Under the pieces are notes generated by a model. The model was not told the DNA's origin. It saw only the letters and a list, made by a program, of their open reading frames with translations, and searched no databases. Source: an uncultured Woeseiaceae bacterium (lineage in GTDB: Bacteria; Pseudomonadota; Gammaproteobacteria; Steroidobacterales; Woeseiaceae). Taken from it: a DNA stretch of 64,000 bases. The first letter of the stretch is position 1, and the number at the start of each line of letters is the position of its first letter. The DNA is taken from assembly GCA_945787845.1 (NCBI GenBank), contig CALZJH010000006.1, positions 62,001 through 126,000 of the forward strand, in the 5' to 3' direction. Shown here in pieces: positions 8,722 through 16,703 of this stretch. The position numbers and the translations under genes are program-made.

Positions 8722-10520
8722 GGTTTTACCTCGTCGTCGGGCCACACGTCTCTTCCTTCCTGGTCCTTACCGTACCGCTGGTACTGGTAGCGGAACTTAC
8801 GCCGCAGCAAGCCACCCGGATCGTCGGGAATGCGCCGCAGCCACTGTTCCATGGCCTGTTCCTGTTCCTGCAACTGCCTGAGCTCCGCGAGCTCCGCATC
8901 CGAGAGCTGCTCGGGCTGCTCACCCTGCTCTGCCTCTTCGGCCGCACGCCGCAATTCTTCCTGCAGGGCCTGGAGGTCTTCCTCGCTCATCTCCTCTTCG
9001 CCGCGTTGCGAAGGGTCGCTCTCGTCGGATTGCTCCGGCTCCGATGAGCCCTCCGAGCCTTCCTGGTTCTGCTCGCTTTCACCGTCGGACTGCTCGCCGT
9101 CGCCGCCGGGATTCTCGGTCGACTGCTGATCGTCGCCCTGCGTGTCCTGCTCTTGTTCCTGCTGGTCCTTGATGCTCTTCACGAGCTCAAGGTTGTACGC
9201 TGCGTCCTCGTGATCGGGTTCCATTTCGAGCACCTGCTCATAGGTATCGATCGCCGCGTCAAACTCGCCTTGCTGGGCCATCGCGTTACCGAGATTGTAG
9301 AGATTGCGTACATCTCCACTCTCGGCGAATTCGGATGCACTGCCCCCATAGTCGCCGGCCTCATAGCGGGCCACACCGCGCCATTCAGTGTCATCGAACA
9401 TGGCAGCCGCATCCGCCGGACTGCCGGCTTCGAGTGCGCGCCGCGCCTGTTGATCCCTGGTAAGCCACAAGTCGTCCCATGCAGACGCCTGGGCCGGCTG
9501 GGGCAGCGGTGCAATAAAGATCACGAGCACGAGCACCCAGCCCTTGCGGAAGGCGAGCGCCGCCAGCGGCAGTAGCAACAACACCAGCCAGGGGCCCTCC
9601 TCGCGCCAGCGGTCGGTCGCCAGCGAGCCGTCTTCCGACGCAGCGGCGGCCGCCGCCACTTCGCCCGACAACAGGTGGTCAAGGTCACTGTTGTCGGCGG
9701 TAAGAACCGAGAAACGACCGCCGCCCGCGCCCGCGAGGTCGCGCAAGCCGCGCTCTTCGAGTCGCGCCACGGCGATCTTGCCGCGATTATCCACCACGAA
9801 ACCGCCGGCAAGACGAGGTATCGGCGCGCCCTCGCGCGTGCCGACGCCGAGGATCGACAATGAGTAACCGGCTTCCTTGAGGTCGCGGGCCGCCTTCTCG
9901 GCCGCCGGCGATGACCCGCCGTCGGTAATCAGCATCACTTCACCGAAGCCAACGCCGGCCTGTTCGAGCAGCGACTGCCCCTTGCGAATGCCGACCTCGG
10001 GATAACTGCCGCGACTCGGCATGATGTCGGTGCTCAGGCTGTTGACGAGCGCCGCAATCGTATCGGTGTCGTCGGTAAGCGGTGTGACCGTAAACGCATT
10101 GGCCGTGTACACAAGCAACGCCGTCTGGCCGCTCTGCCGGCGCTCGAGCATGCCAAGAATTTTCAGTTTTGCGCGCGCCAGGCGGCTCGGCTCGATATCC
10201 TGCGCGTCCATCGAGCGGGAAAGATCCAGCGCGAGCACGAGCGCCTGCTCCGCGCGAAATACGGGCTGGTCAATGCGCTGCCAGGCTGGACCAGCCAGCG
10301 CGGTTGCAGCAATGATCCCGCCCAGGCCGAGCAGCCACCAGCGATAATCGGCGCCGCGTCCCGGTGTACGCGACAGTACGTGCGGCATGAGCGCGGGATC
10401 GATGATGTCACGCCAGTTGCCTGCGCCGAGTTGGCGGCGGGCAAGCAACACGGCGATCGCGACAACGATCGGTATCGCCAGCAGCCAGGCCGGTCGCAGC
10501 CAATGGAAGTCAGCCAGCAT
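8715..10520 (-). CDS. BatB-BatC fusion: VWA domain plus TPR
   Basis: In this 601-residue membrane protein, two N-terminal helices precede a von Willebrand A domain whose MIDAS reads DLSRSMD (about residue 90), with a matching LITDGG later. Two helices follow near residue 320 (WLVLLLLPLAALAF, GWVLVLVIFIAPL). Then come TPR repeats (YNLGNAMAQQGEFDAAIDTYEQVLEMEPDHEDAAYNLE in its core) and an extremely acidic, Gln/Glu/Asp/Ser-rich C-terminal half. It thus joins what are separate BatB and BatC proteins elsewhere. GGAGGTGA at 5 bases before the ATG at 10520 fixes the start. It overlaps batA upstream. Confidence 0.9.
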   Translation of the reverse strand: MLADFHWLRPAWLLAIPIVVAIAVLLARRQLGAGNWRDIIDPALMPHVLSRTPGRGADYRWWLLGLGGIIAATALAGPAWQRIDQPVFRAEQALVLALDLSRSMDAQDIEPSRLARAKLKILGMLERRQSGQTALLVYTANAFTVTPLTDDTDTIAALVNSLSTDIMPSRGSYPEVGIRKGQSLLEQAGVGFGEVMLITDGGSSPAAEKAARDLKEAGYSLSILGVGTREGAPIPRLAGGFVVDNRGKIAVARLEERGLRDLAGAGGGRFSVLTADNSDLDHLLSGEVAAAAAASEDGSLATDRWREEGPWLVLLLLPLAALAFRKGWVLVLVIFIAPLPQPAQASAWDDLWLTRDQQARRALEAGSPADAAAMFDDTEWRGVARYEAGDYGGSASEFAESGDVRNLYNLGNAMAQQGEFDAAIDTYEQVLEMEPDHEDAAYNLELVKSIKDQQEQEQDTQGDDQQSTENPGGDGEQSDGESEQNQEGSEGSSEPEQSDESDPSQRGEEEMSEEDLQALQEELRRAAEEAEQGEQPEQLSDAELAELRQLQEQEQAMEQWLRRIPDDPGGLLRRKFRYQYQRYGKDQEGRDVWPDDEVKPW

Positions 10521-11544
10521 GTGCTTCACCTCCAACAGCTCGACGCGACACGCTGCGTTGCAGCAGCCCTGCCAGCGCCAGGAGACCCACCAGCGCGAAC
10601 GCGGCAGCGAGCGGCCATGCGTAGTACGACTTCACAGGCCGAAACCCGGACTCCGGTTTCTCGACCGGCTCGAGTTCGTCGACGAGCGAATAGATGTCCT
10701 GCAGGCTGGCCGTATCCGTTGCGCGGAAATACCGCCCGCCCGTGAGCTGGGCGATTTGCGTCAGCGTCGCTTCATCGAGATCCGCGGACGGGTTGATGTT
10801 GCGGCGTCCGCCGACCAGCGATGAGACGTCCATCGATTCGGCGCCAATGCCGATCGTGTAAATGCGCAGCCCAACCTGCTGTGCGAGTTCAGCCGCCTTG
10901 AGCGGCTGCACTTCGCCGGCAGTGTTGGCACCATCGGTGAGGAGCACGAGTACCTGGTCGCCCGACTCGTCTTTTTGTTCGTGGACGCGGCGCACGGCCA
11001 GCGTGATGGCATCGCCAATCGCCGTCTTCTCCCCGGCCAGCCCGATCTCGGCTTCGAGCAGCAGGATCTTCACGGTGTCGCGATCGAGGGTCAGCGGCAC
11101 CTGCAGGTAGGCGCGCTCGCCAAAGAGGATGAGGCCGATACGGTCGCCCTCGCGACGCGAGATGAAATCGCTGGCCACGGCCTTCGTGGCGGTCAGGCGA
11201 TCCACCCGGCGGCCCGCCAGCTCGAAGTCCTTCTGGTCCATGCTGCCGGACAGGTCGACGGCGAGCATCAGGTTGCGGCCGGCGACGGGAACGTCGAGTT
11301 CATCGCCGATGCGTTCGGGCCGCGCCGCGGCCAGTACGAGCAGGCCCCAGGCCAGCACGGCGACGAGGACGCGCCAGTTGAGTAATTGCTCGGCATCCGA
11401 CCGATCCCTGAGCGTTTCGAACCCGCCCAGGCTCGGCACCCGCAGCCCGGCCTCGGAAAGTCCGCGTGCCTCTGGCAGCAGCCAGCGCGCGATCAATGGC
11501 AGCGGCAGCGCGAGCAGCGCCCAGGGCCAGGCCAGCGACCACAT
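10510..11544 (-). CDS. batA: BatA-like von Willebrand factor A membrane protein
   Basis: The 344-residue protein has N-terminal membrane helices (about 5-20 and 55-75), a VWA domain with MIDAS DLSGSMDQKD (about residue 96) and LLTDGANT (about 200), and a C-terminal helix (AAFALVGLLALAGLL). The domain faces the periplasm in models of this family and probably binds a protein partner through a metal-dependent adhesion site. It sits between DUF4381 (TGATG overlap) and the BatB-BatC fusion in a tightly coupled operon headed by MoxR. Confidence 0.9.
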   Translation of the reverse strand: MWSLAWPWALLALPLPLIARWLLPEARGLSEAGLRVPSLGGFETLRDRSDAEQLLNWRVLVAVLAWGLLVLAAARPERIGDELDVPVAGRNLMLAVDLSGSMDQKDFELAGRRVDRLTATKAVASDFISRREGDRIGLILFGERAYLQVPLTLDRDTVKILLLEAEIGLAGEKTAIGDAITLAVRRVHEQKDESGDQVLVLLTDGANTAGEVQPLKAAELAQQVGLRIYTIGIGAESMDVSSLVGGRRNINPSADLDEATLTQIAQLTGGRYFRATDTASLQDIYSLVDELEPVEKPESGFRPVKSYYAWPLAAAFALVGLLALAGLLQRSVSRRAVGGEAHAG

Positions 11545-12035
11545 CAGGCGGCTCCCTGCAGCGGCACGCTGAGCCGCATGCGTACGGCAGCCAGCAGCGC
11601 GCTGACGTCGATATCGGAAAAATCACCCTCGGGATCCCGGTACGGCAGGCTCATCAGGCTCTTGCCGCCTTCCGTATGGAAATACGGCAGCGGCATGCCT
11701 TGGTCGAGCCAGGCCAGCCACTGCTCGCCGGTCAGTCCCGCGATGTCCTCACGCGGGGCGTAGGCCAGCATGCCGCGACGCAGCAGCTCCGAAAGTTGCT
11801 TGCCCAGCGTGACGGGATCGCGATGCACGAGGTACTCGGCCTCGTAACGCGCGAGCTCGCGCATCGCGTAGCGACGAGGTGCATTGGCCTGCCAGCGCAG
11901 GTACAGGCGCCATAACACGTACGCGAGAACGACACCCGCAATGGCAATGACGCCCCACCAGCCGGGCGCAAGCGGCCACCATCCGATGGGCTCGGGCAGG
12001 TGCAGGTCACGCAATGGCAGGGCGTTCTCGTTCAT
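11544..12035 (-). CDS. DUF4381 single-pass membrane protein
   Basis: The 163-residue protein begins MNENALPLRDLHLPEPIGWWPLAPGWW (first 15 residues distinctive), followed by one membrane helix (about 28-46) and a helical cytosolic domain. Proteins of this type (DUF4381) are standard members of moxR-DUF58-VWA operons and are absent elsewhere. Its ATG directly follows the stop of the DUF58 gene and its stop overlaps the batA start. No catalytic motif is visible; a scaffold or adaptor role is inferred from context only. Confidence 0.85.
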   Translation of the reverse strand: MNENALPLRDLHLPEPIGWWPLAPGWWGVIAIAGVVLAYVLWRLYLRWQANAPRRYAMRELARYEAEYLVHRDPVTLGKQLSELLRRGMLAYAPREDIAGLTGEQWLAWLDQGMPLPYFHTEGGKSLMSLPYRDPEGDFSDIDVSALLAAVRMRLSVPLQGAA

Positions 12036-12974
12036 CTAGTGCGTCCGCCGTCCAAGCGCCGTTTGCAGCGCACTCACCGGGTCGTCGTCCGTCGACAGCG
12101 GCATCAGGTGCACGCCGTAACGCTGGCAAAAGGCCTCAAGTTCGTGCAGCCGCTTTTCGAATGCCAGCGCATAGTCGCGCCGGGCCGGCGTCGCATAGGT
12201 GTCAATCGCGAGCTCGTCGTCCGGCGAGACAATGCGGTAGCGACCGGGCGGCGGCAGTTCGCGTTCGAGCGGGTCGTTGAGGAACACGGCCAGCACTTCG
12301 TTGTGACGCGCGACGCTCGACAGGTAGGCCTGCGCCGCACGCGAAAAACCGACAAAGTCGCTGATCACGACGACAAGCGAGCCGGGGCGAGCCACGCGCC
12401 GCAGCGCCGACATGGCCTGCGTCAGGGCATCGGGGTTTGCCAGCTCAGGGTCGCTGCGCGTCCAGTCCGGGTGCTCGACGAGTTCGTGCACGAAACGCAG
12501 TGCCGCACGACGCCCGAGCCTCGGCTTGAGTTCGCGGTGCGTCGTGTCGCCGAAAACCAGGCCACCGAGCCTGTCACCGCGGTGGTGAGCAGCCCACGAC
12601 AACAGCGCAGCCGCCCGGCTTGCGTTAACGGACTTGAAACATCCCTGCGTCGCGAAATGCATGTTGGAGCGCAGATCCACGGCGACGAGCACGGGGCGCT
12701 CGCGTTCTTCACGGAACAACTTGGTGTAGGCCGTCGTGCTGCGCGCAGTCACACGCCAGTCGATACTGCGCGGATCGTCGCCGGGCTGGTACGGCCGCGA
12801 CTCGTCGAACTCCATGCCGCGACCGCGAAACCGCGACACGTAGGCGCCGGTCTGCAGCGAATTAACGCGCAGCACGTTGAGCGCGATCGCGCGGGCGGGA
12901 CCCGCGAGACGAATCAGGCCCGGCTGGCTGACGCTGACCGGGGAGGCACCTTCGTAGATGTGGTCGAGACGCAC
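12036..12974 (-). CDS. DUF58 protein (MoxR-operon VWA-like)
   Basis: This 312-residue soluble protein contains the DUF58 core signature EFDESRPYQPGDDPRSIDWRVTAR-type segment (about 50-75) and a degenerate VWA-like fold (LVAVDLRSNM, about 98). It has no membrane helix, unlike longer DUF58 homologues. It is the second gene of the operon, 8 bp downstream of moxR. Members are thought to act with MoxR AAA ATPases in assembly or metal insertion of envelope proteins. Confidence 0.88.
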   Translation of the reverse strand: MRLDHIYEGASPVSVSQPGLIRLAGPARAIALNVLRVNSLQTGAYVSRFRGRGMEFDESRPYQPGDDPRSIDWRVTARSTTAYTKLFREERERPVLVAVDLRSNMHFATQGCFKSVNASRAAALLSWAAHHRGDRLGGLVFGDTTHRELKPRLGRRAALRFVHELVEHPDWTRSDPELANPDALTQAMSALRRVARPGSLVVVISDFVGFSRAAQAYLSSVARHNEVLAVFLNDPLERELPPPGRYRIVSPDDELAIDTYATPARRDYALAFEKRLHELEAFCQRYGVHLMPLSTDDDPVSALQTALGRRTH

Positions 12975-12982
12975 GGCGCGAC

Positions 12983-13951
12983 CTACGGAACCCCGACTCC
13001 GTCGAGGATGCCTTTGATGATGGATTCGGCGTCGACGCCGTCGGCCTCGGCCTCGAAACTCAGCACGAGGCGATGCCGCAATACATCCGGCGCCACGGCC
13101 TGGATGTCTTCAGGGCCAACGAAATCGCGGCCGGCGAGCCAGGCGTGTGCGCGAGCGGCGCGGTCGATGCCCATGCTGGCGCGCGGGCTGGCGCCGTAGA
13201 GCACCTGCCCGTCGAGCGCGCGGTCGACACCGCCCGGATTTCGGGTCGCAACAACGACGTTGACAATGTATTCCTCGAGTTCCTTCGCGAGGTGCAGGTT
13301 CAGGATGTCCTGGCGCGCCTGCATGATCGATTCGCGAGACAGCAGCTCGGACGGCTGGAATGCATCGCGCTCGCCCTGCTTCGCCTCGTCGCGGTTGAGG
13401 ATGAGAATACGCCGTTCGTCCTCGACGCTCGGGTAGCCAACCTGGACGTGCAGCAGGAAGCGGTCGAGCTGCGCTTCGGGCAGCGGGTAGGTGCCTTCCT
13501 GCTCGATCGGGTTCTGCGTTGCCATGACCATGAACAGGTCTTCGAGCGGGTAGCTCTTGTCACCCACCGAGATCTGGCGTTCTTCCATGGCCTCGAGCAA
13601 CGCCGACTGTACCTTTGCCGGTGCGCGGTTGATTTCGTCCGCCAGGATCAGATTGTGAAACAGCGGACCCTTGCGGAATTCGAAGGTGCCTTCCTGCGGC
13701 CGGTAGATGTCCGTACCGGTCAGGTCGGCCGGTAACAGGTCGGGCGTGAACTGCAGGCGATGAAAATCGCCCTCGATGCTCTCGGCCAGCACCTTGATCG
13801 CGCGGGTCTTGGCAAGACCGGGGGCGCCTTCGACGAGCAGGTGGCCGTCGCACAGCAGTGCGATCAGCATACGGTTGATCAGGTGCGCCTGCCCGATGAT
13901 CAGCCCGCTGGCGTGAGCCTCGAGTTTCTGGAATTGTTCTGCGACGCTCAT
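12983..13951 (-). CDS. MoxR-family AAA+ ATPase
   Basis: The 322-residue AAA+ protein has Walker A GAPGLAKT (about residue 40), Walker B LILADEINRAP (about 100), sensor-1-type MATQNPIEQEGTYPLPEAQLDRF (about 142-165; core MATQNP) and a sensor-2 Arg in ASPRASM. It probably acts as a chaperone for the membrane/VWA proteins encoded downstream. GGAG sits 7 bases before the ATG. It heads the six-gene minus-strand operon 13951-7018, whose consecutive genes are separated by at most 8 bp or overlap. Confidence 0.93.
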   Translation of the reverse strand: MSVAEQFQKLEAHASGLIIGQAHLINRMLIALLCDGHLLVEGAPGLAKTRAIKVLAESIEGDFHRLQFTPDLLPADLTGTDIYRPQEGTFEFRKGPLFHNLILADEINRAPAKVQSALLEAMEERQISVGDKSYPLEDLFMVMATQNPIEQEGTYPLPEAQLDRFLLHVQVGYPSVEDERRILILNRDEAKQGERDAFQPSELLSRESIMQARQDILNLHLAKELEEYIVNVVVATRNPGGVDRALDGQVLYGASPRASMGIDRAARAHAWLAGRDFVGPEDIQAVAPDVLRHRLVLSFEAEADGVDAESIIKGILDGVGVP

Positions 13952-14091
13952 TAATAGCTCCGGAGATAAATGCGGCGTGTCATTCTAGTGATGATGCTTG
14001 TGCGCGCCAACAGGTCGCGGGCTTTTTTGCTCATTATTCTGCCTGTTTAAGTAGAATCGACCCCAATTCCGACAACGGCGGGCCGAAACCA

Positions 14092-14673
14092 TTGCATTTG
14101 ATTGACCAAAAGTTCTGTTTTCCAAGGCAGTTAACGACGCTCCTCGTGGCAACGACCGCCCTTGTCGCCTGCAAGGAGGCGCCGCCGGCTGTACCTGCAG
14201 AGGCCCCGCTACCTGAGATCGAATCGAGCTGCGGTGACGTGGGCGTCCTGCAGGGCATGCTGGCCGGCGCGATCAACGCGACGCTCGACTGGCCCGACAG
14301 TGCCCTTCTGTGCGAGAGCATGCCCCGCCCCGATGGCGAAGGCGTGCGGATGCGGCTCTCGGGTGAGGTCGCCGGCGAACGCCTGGCCATCATCATCGCG
14401 ATGCCCGACCTCGATGCCGGTGATACCGGGCCCGAGTTCGACAGCAACGTGACCATCTCGGTCGAGGGCAGCGGCCGCTTCTTCAGCACGCCGAATCTCG
14501 ACACCTGCTGGACGACTGTCGCGACCAACGAAGCGCTGGAGGGTAGTGCAGGTACACACAATGTCATTGGCAGCCTGACCTGCGTCGGGCCGCTCGGCGA
14601 GATCAACGGCGACGGGTTCGTCGATATCCGCAACCTCAAATTCAGCAGCATCGCGAAGTGGACGGCCGAATGA
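14092..14673 (+). CDS. Uncharacterised lipoprotein
   Basis: The protein of about 193 residues has a signal peptide ending in a lipobox (ALVAC, Cys about 27), then a Pro/Ala-rich linker and a compact domain with four further Cys that could form disulfides in the periplasm. No ATG precedes the signal peptide; the start is TTG at 14092 or TTG at 14098. It is followed by the DUF192 gene with an ATGA overlap, so the two are coupled. I do not recognise the family. Confidence 0.75.
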   Translation: MHLIDQKFCFPRQLTTLLVATTALVACKEAPPAVPAEAPLPEIESSCGDVGVLQGMLAGAINATLDWPDSALLCESMPRPDGEGVRMRLSGEVAGERLAIIIAMPDLDAGDTGPEFDSNVTISVEGSGRFFSTPNLDTCWTTVATNEALEGSAGTHNVIGSLTCVGPLGEINGDGFVDIRNLKFSSIAKWTAE

Positions 14674-15149
14674 GGGCCGCACTCGCCATTCTGGGCCTCG
14701 CCCTCGCTGCCTGCAGTCCGCAAACACCCACCAAGACCGGGACCGTGCCCGACCTCGACGGCCTTTTTGACTTTGCCACGCTGGAAGTCGTCAACGATGC
14801 GGGCGAGACTCTAAGCCTCGATGTGTACCTGGCCGAGAATTTCGACCAGCAGCGGCGCGGCCTCATGTTCGTGCGCGACATGCCCGAGACGACGGGCATG
14901 CTGTTTATCTATGAACAGATTGATATTCGCTCGATCTGGATGAAGAACACCTACATTCCGCTGGACATCGTTTTCGCGCGCGATGACGGCTCGGTGATCA
15001 ACATCGTGCGCGACGCGACGCCGCAGACGCTGAATTCGAATCGCTCAACGGAACCGGCGCGCTACGTACTCGAACTCAATGGCGGGACGACACGGCGAAT
15101 GGCCATCGGCGCCAACAGCAAGCTTCTGTGGAGAAGCGATGAGCAATAA
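14670..15149 (+). CDS. DUF192-family exported lipoprotein
   Basis: The 159-residue protein has a lipoprotein signal (MRAALAILGLALAACSP, Cys17) and the DUF192 core: FDQQRRGLMFVRDMPETTGMLF with the conserved R-G-L-M-F, then WMKNTYIPLDIVFA (conserved WMKNT). The family folds as a small beta barrel in the periplasm; its function is not established. The ATG overlaps the upstream stop (ATGA), and the downstream membrane-protein gene overlaps its last 11 bases. Confidence 0.88.
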   Translation: MRAALAILGLALAACSPQTPTKTGTVPDLDGLFDFATLEVVNDAGETLSLDVYLAENFDQQRRGLMFVRDMPETTGMLFIYEQIDIRSIWMKNTYIPLDIVFARDDGSVINIVRDATPQTLNSNRSTEPARYVLELNGGTTRRMAIGANSKLLWRSDEQ

Positions 15150-15732
15150 GGACAAGCGCAACTGGCAGGTGTTCTTTGCTGCTCTCCTGCTCACCGGCGG
15201 CATCTCGCTCTTGTGGCTAAGCAGTACTGCAGTGACGGACGAAGACCTCATCATCCCGATTCGCCACACCGCGCAGCTCGCGTTCGCTATTTTTCTCGTC
15301 GTACTCGTTACACGCCCATTGCAGCAGCTGCTGCGGCAGAACTGGACGGCGGCACTGCTCCGGTCACGACGTTTCATCGGCGTTGCGTTTGCCGCCGTCA
15401 TGACGACGCATCTGGGCCTCATCGCTTATCGTTTCGGTTCGCAACCCGAGCTCGAGTACCCGTTCTTCAGCCTGCTGGTCGGCGGCAGCACCTACTCCGT
15501 CTTCTACCTGATGCTGATCACATCATTCGACGGGCCGCGCAAGGCGCTCGGGCCGCGCAGGTGGAAGATCCTGCATCGCACCGGGCTCGTATTGGCCGGT
15601 ATTGTTTTCGGACTGCCGCGTTCACTCGAACAACTGTCGGACCCCGACTACCTGAAATTCGGCATCCCATTCATGATCGCGCTATTGATTCGCTTTACAG
15701 CGTGGCAGCGATCGCGTCGGCGAGGTAGTTGA
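15139..15732 (+). CDS. Ferric-reductase-like transmembrane protein
   Basis: The 197-residue protein has about five or six membrane helices and His residues inside helices (IRHTAQLAFAIF, MTTHLGLIAYRF, ILHRTGLVLAG). This is the pattern of the ferric reductase-like/MsrQ haem-binding membrane fold. No partner reductase is adjacent. Its last 13 codons (TAWQRSRRRGS and neighbours) lie in the 38-bp direct repeat shared with the 3' end of the aminotransferase gene; before the insertion described here the two genes would have overlapped tail to tail and used the same stop. The role in electron transfer is inferred. Confidence 0.75.
   Translation: MSNKDKRNWQVFFAALLLTGGISLLWLSSTAVTDEDLIIPIRHTAQLAFAIFLVVLVTRPLQQLLRQNWTAALLRSRRFIGVAFAAVMTTHLGLIAYRFGSQPELEYPFFSLLVGGSTYSVFYLMLITSFDGPRKALGPRRWKILHRTGLVLAGIVFGLPRSLEQLSDPDYLKFGIPFMIALLIRFTAWQRSRRRGS
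15695..15732. repeat. 38-bp direct repeat, left copy
   Basis: This copy is identical to 16666-16703. It holds the last codons and TGA stop of the membrane-protein gene on the plus strand, and on the minus strand the end of an aminotransferase reading frame (NYLADAIAATL-stop). The two copies bracket 933 bp carrying only the Sel1-repeat gene. Confidence 0.9.
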
Positions 15733-15754
15733 GGCTCCCATAGAACCCCCCCCT

Positions 15755-16594
15755 TCAATGATCGGTGGTTTCCGTATTCGAATTCTCCAGCGACTCCAGG
15801 AACAGCCGCAGATCAGCCAGCAACGCCGGGGCGTGTTCGTACCCCCTGGATTCGAAATCCACGAGCATTTCCTCCATCGTCCGAAGCGTTTTAACAGCAC
15901 CTTCGTGTCCAGCCAAGGCTGCCTCTTTCAGTAGCTCCCAACCTTCTGGGTCAGTCATCGATTTACTGATTACTGCACGGCCCAAACTCGCTTTTGCGAA
16001 GAGGCACTCGGCGCAATGCTCGTCCGACTCAAGCAGTCTTCGAAGCCACTGTTCTCCGCTGGCATAAAACTGATCTGCCTCAGGACCTTCGTCAGCGGCA
16101 TAGTACTGCTCCAGATAAGTAATGCCCGACCATAACTGCGCCCTGACGTCGCCCGACCGCGCCGGCGATTCAAACCAACGGAGCGCCTCCTCGAAATCTT
16201 TGTCCACCCACTGGCCGGCTCTGTAGAGGAAACCCAGGTTGTACTGCGCGATGGGAATTCCCGCGTCGGCTGCGGTTCGAAGAAACTCTAGCGCCTCTGG
16301 AACGAACTCACGAAGCTCAACAGGGTTTTCCAGGACGTAAACAAACGCATTGTGCTTGGCGTAGGGATCACCGTTGACGGCGAGGGCCCGAATTTTCCGG
16401 TAGGCCGCCGGATCGAGCTTCTCGATATTCCCCTCCTGCACAATCTCCGGTTCCTTCGACCCGGTCTTCGACCCGTCTTCATAGAGGTCGGGAATCTCGG
16501 ACCTGTGCTCGTCAGCAAAAGTGAAGATCCCGTATTGATCACGAACATCAACGTTCGCAGTGCTGGTTTCACTGGCGGAACCGATGCCAGCCAA
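15755..16594 (-). CDS. Sel1-repeat protein, probably exported; inserted gene with non-standard start
   Basis: This protein of at least 279 residues has Sel1/TPR-like helical repeats: ALEFLRTAADAGIPIAQYNLGFLY, then ALRWFESPARSGDVRAQLWSG and LLKEAALAGHEGAVKTL. Such repeats bind proteins. In frame upstream of the TTG at 16594, codons back to about 16642 encode a credible signal peptide (PRILIALSCLVSLAGIGSAS), but there is no ATG, GTG or TTG there; the position where ATG would be expected reads TGG-AAT-ATT. The true start may be ATT or CTG, or it was lost. The gene is visibly less GC-rich than its neighbours and lies between the 38-bp repeats, pointing to transfer. Confidence 0.65.
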   Translation of the reverse strand: MAGIGSASETSTANVDVRDQYGIFTFADEHRSEIPDLYEDGSKTGSKEPEIVQEGNIEKLDPAAYRKIRALAVNGDPYAKHNAFVYVLENPVELREFVPEALEFLRTAADAGIPIAQYNLGFLYRAGQWVDKDFEEALRWFESPARSGDVRAQLWSGITYLEQYYAADEGPEADQFYASGEQWLRRLLESDEHCAECLFAKASLGRAVISKSMTDPEGWELLKEAALAGHEGAVKTLRTMEEMLVDFESRGYEHAPALLADLRLFLESLENSNTETTDH

Positions 16595-16665
16595 TGAAAC
16601 AAGGCAAGACAGGGCAATCAGGATTCTTGGCGTCGAGAGAATATTCCAGCCCCCTATAAACCGCC

Positions 16666-16703
16666 TTACAGCGTGGCAGCGATCGCGTCGGCGAGGTAGT
16701 TGA
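16666..16703. repeat. 38-bp direct repeat, right copy
   Basis: This is the native 3' end of the aminotransferase gene, including its stop (TTA on plus). It is identical to 15695-15732, and sequence on either side diverges at once. Confidence 0.9.

Noticed and set aside
12000..13199. 399-codon plus-strand frame over DUF58 and moxR
   Set aside because: A shadow of the minus-strand operon, in which Walker motifs and DUF58 signatures are intact.
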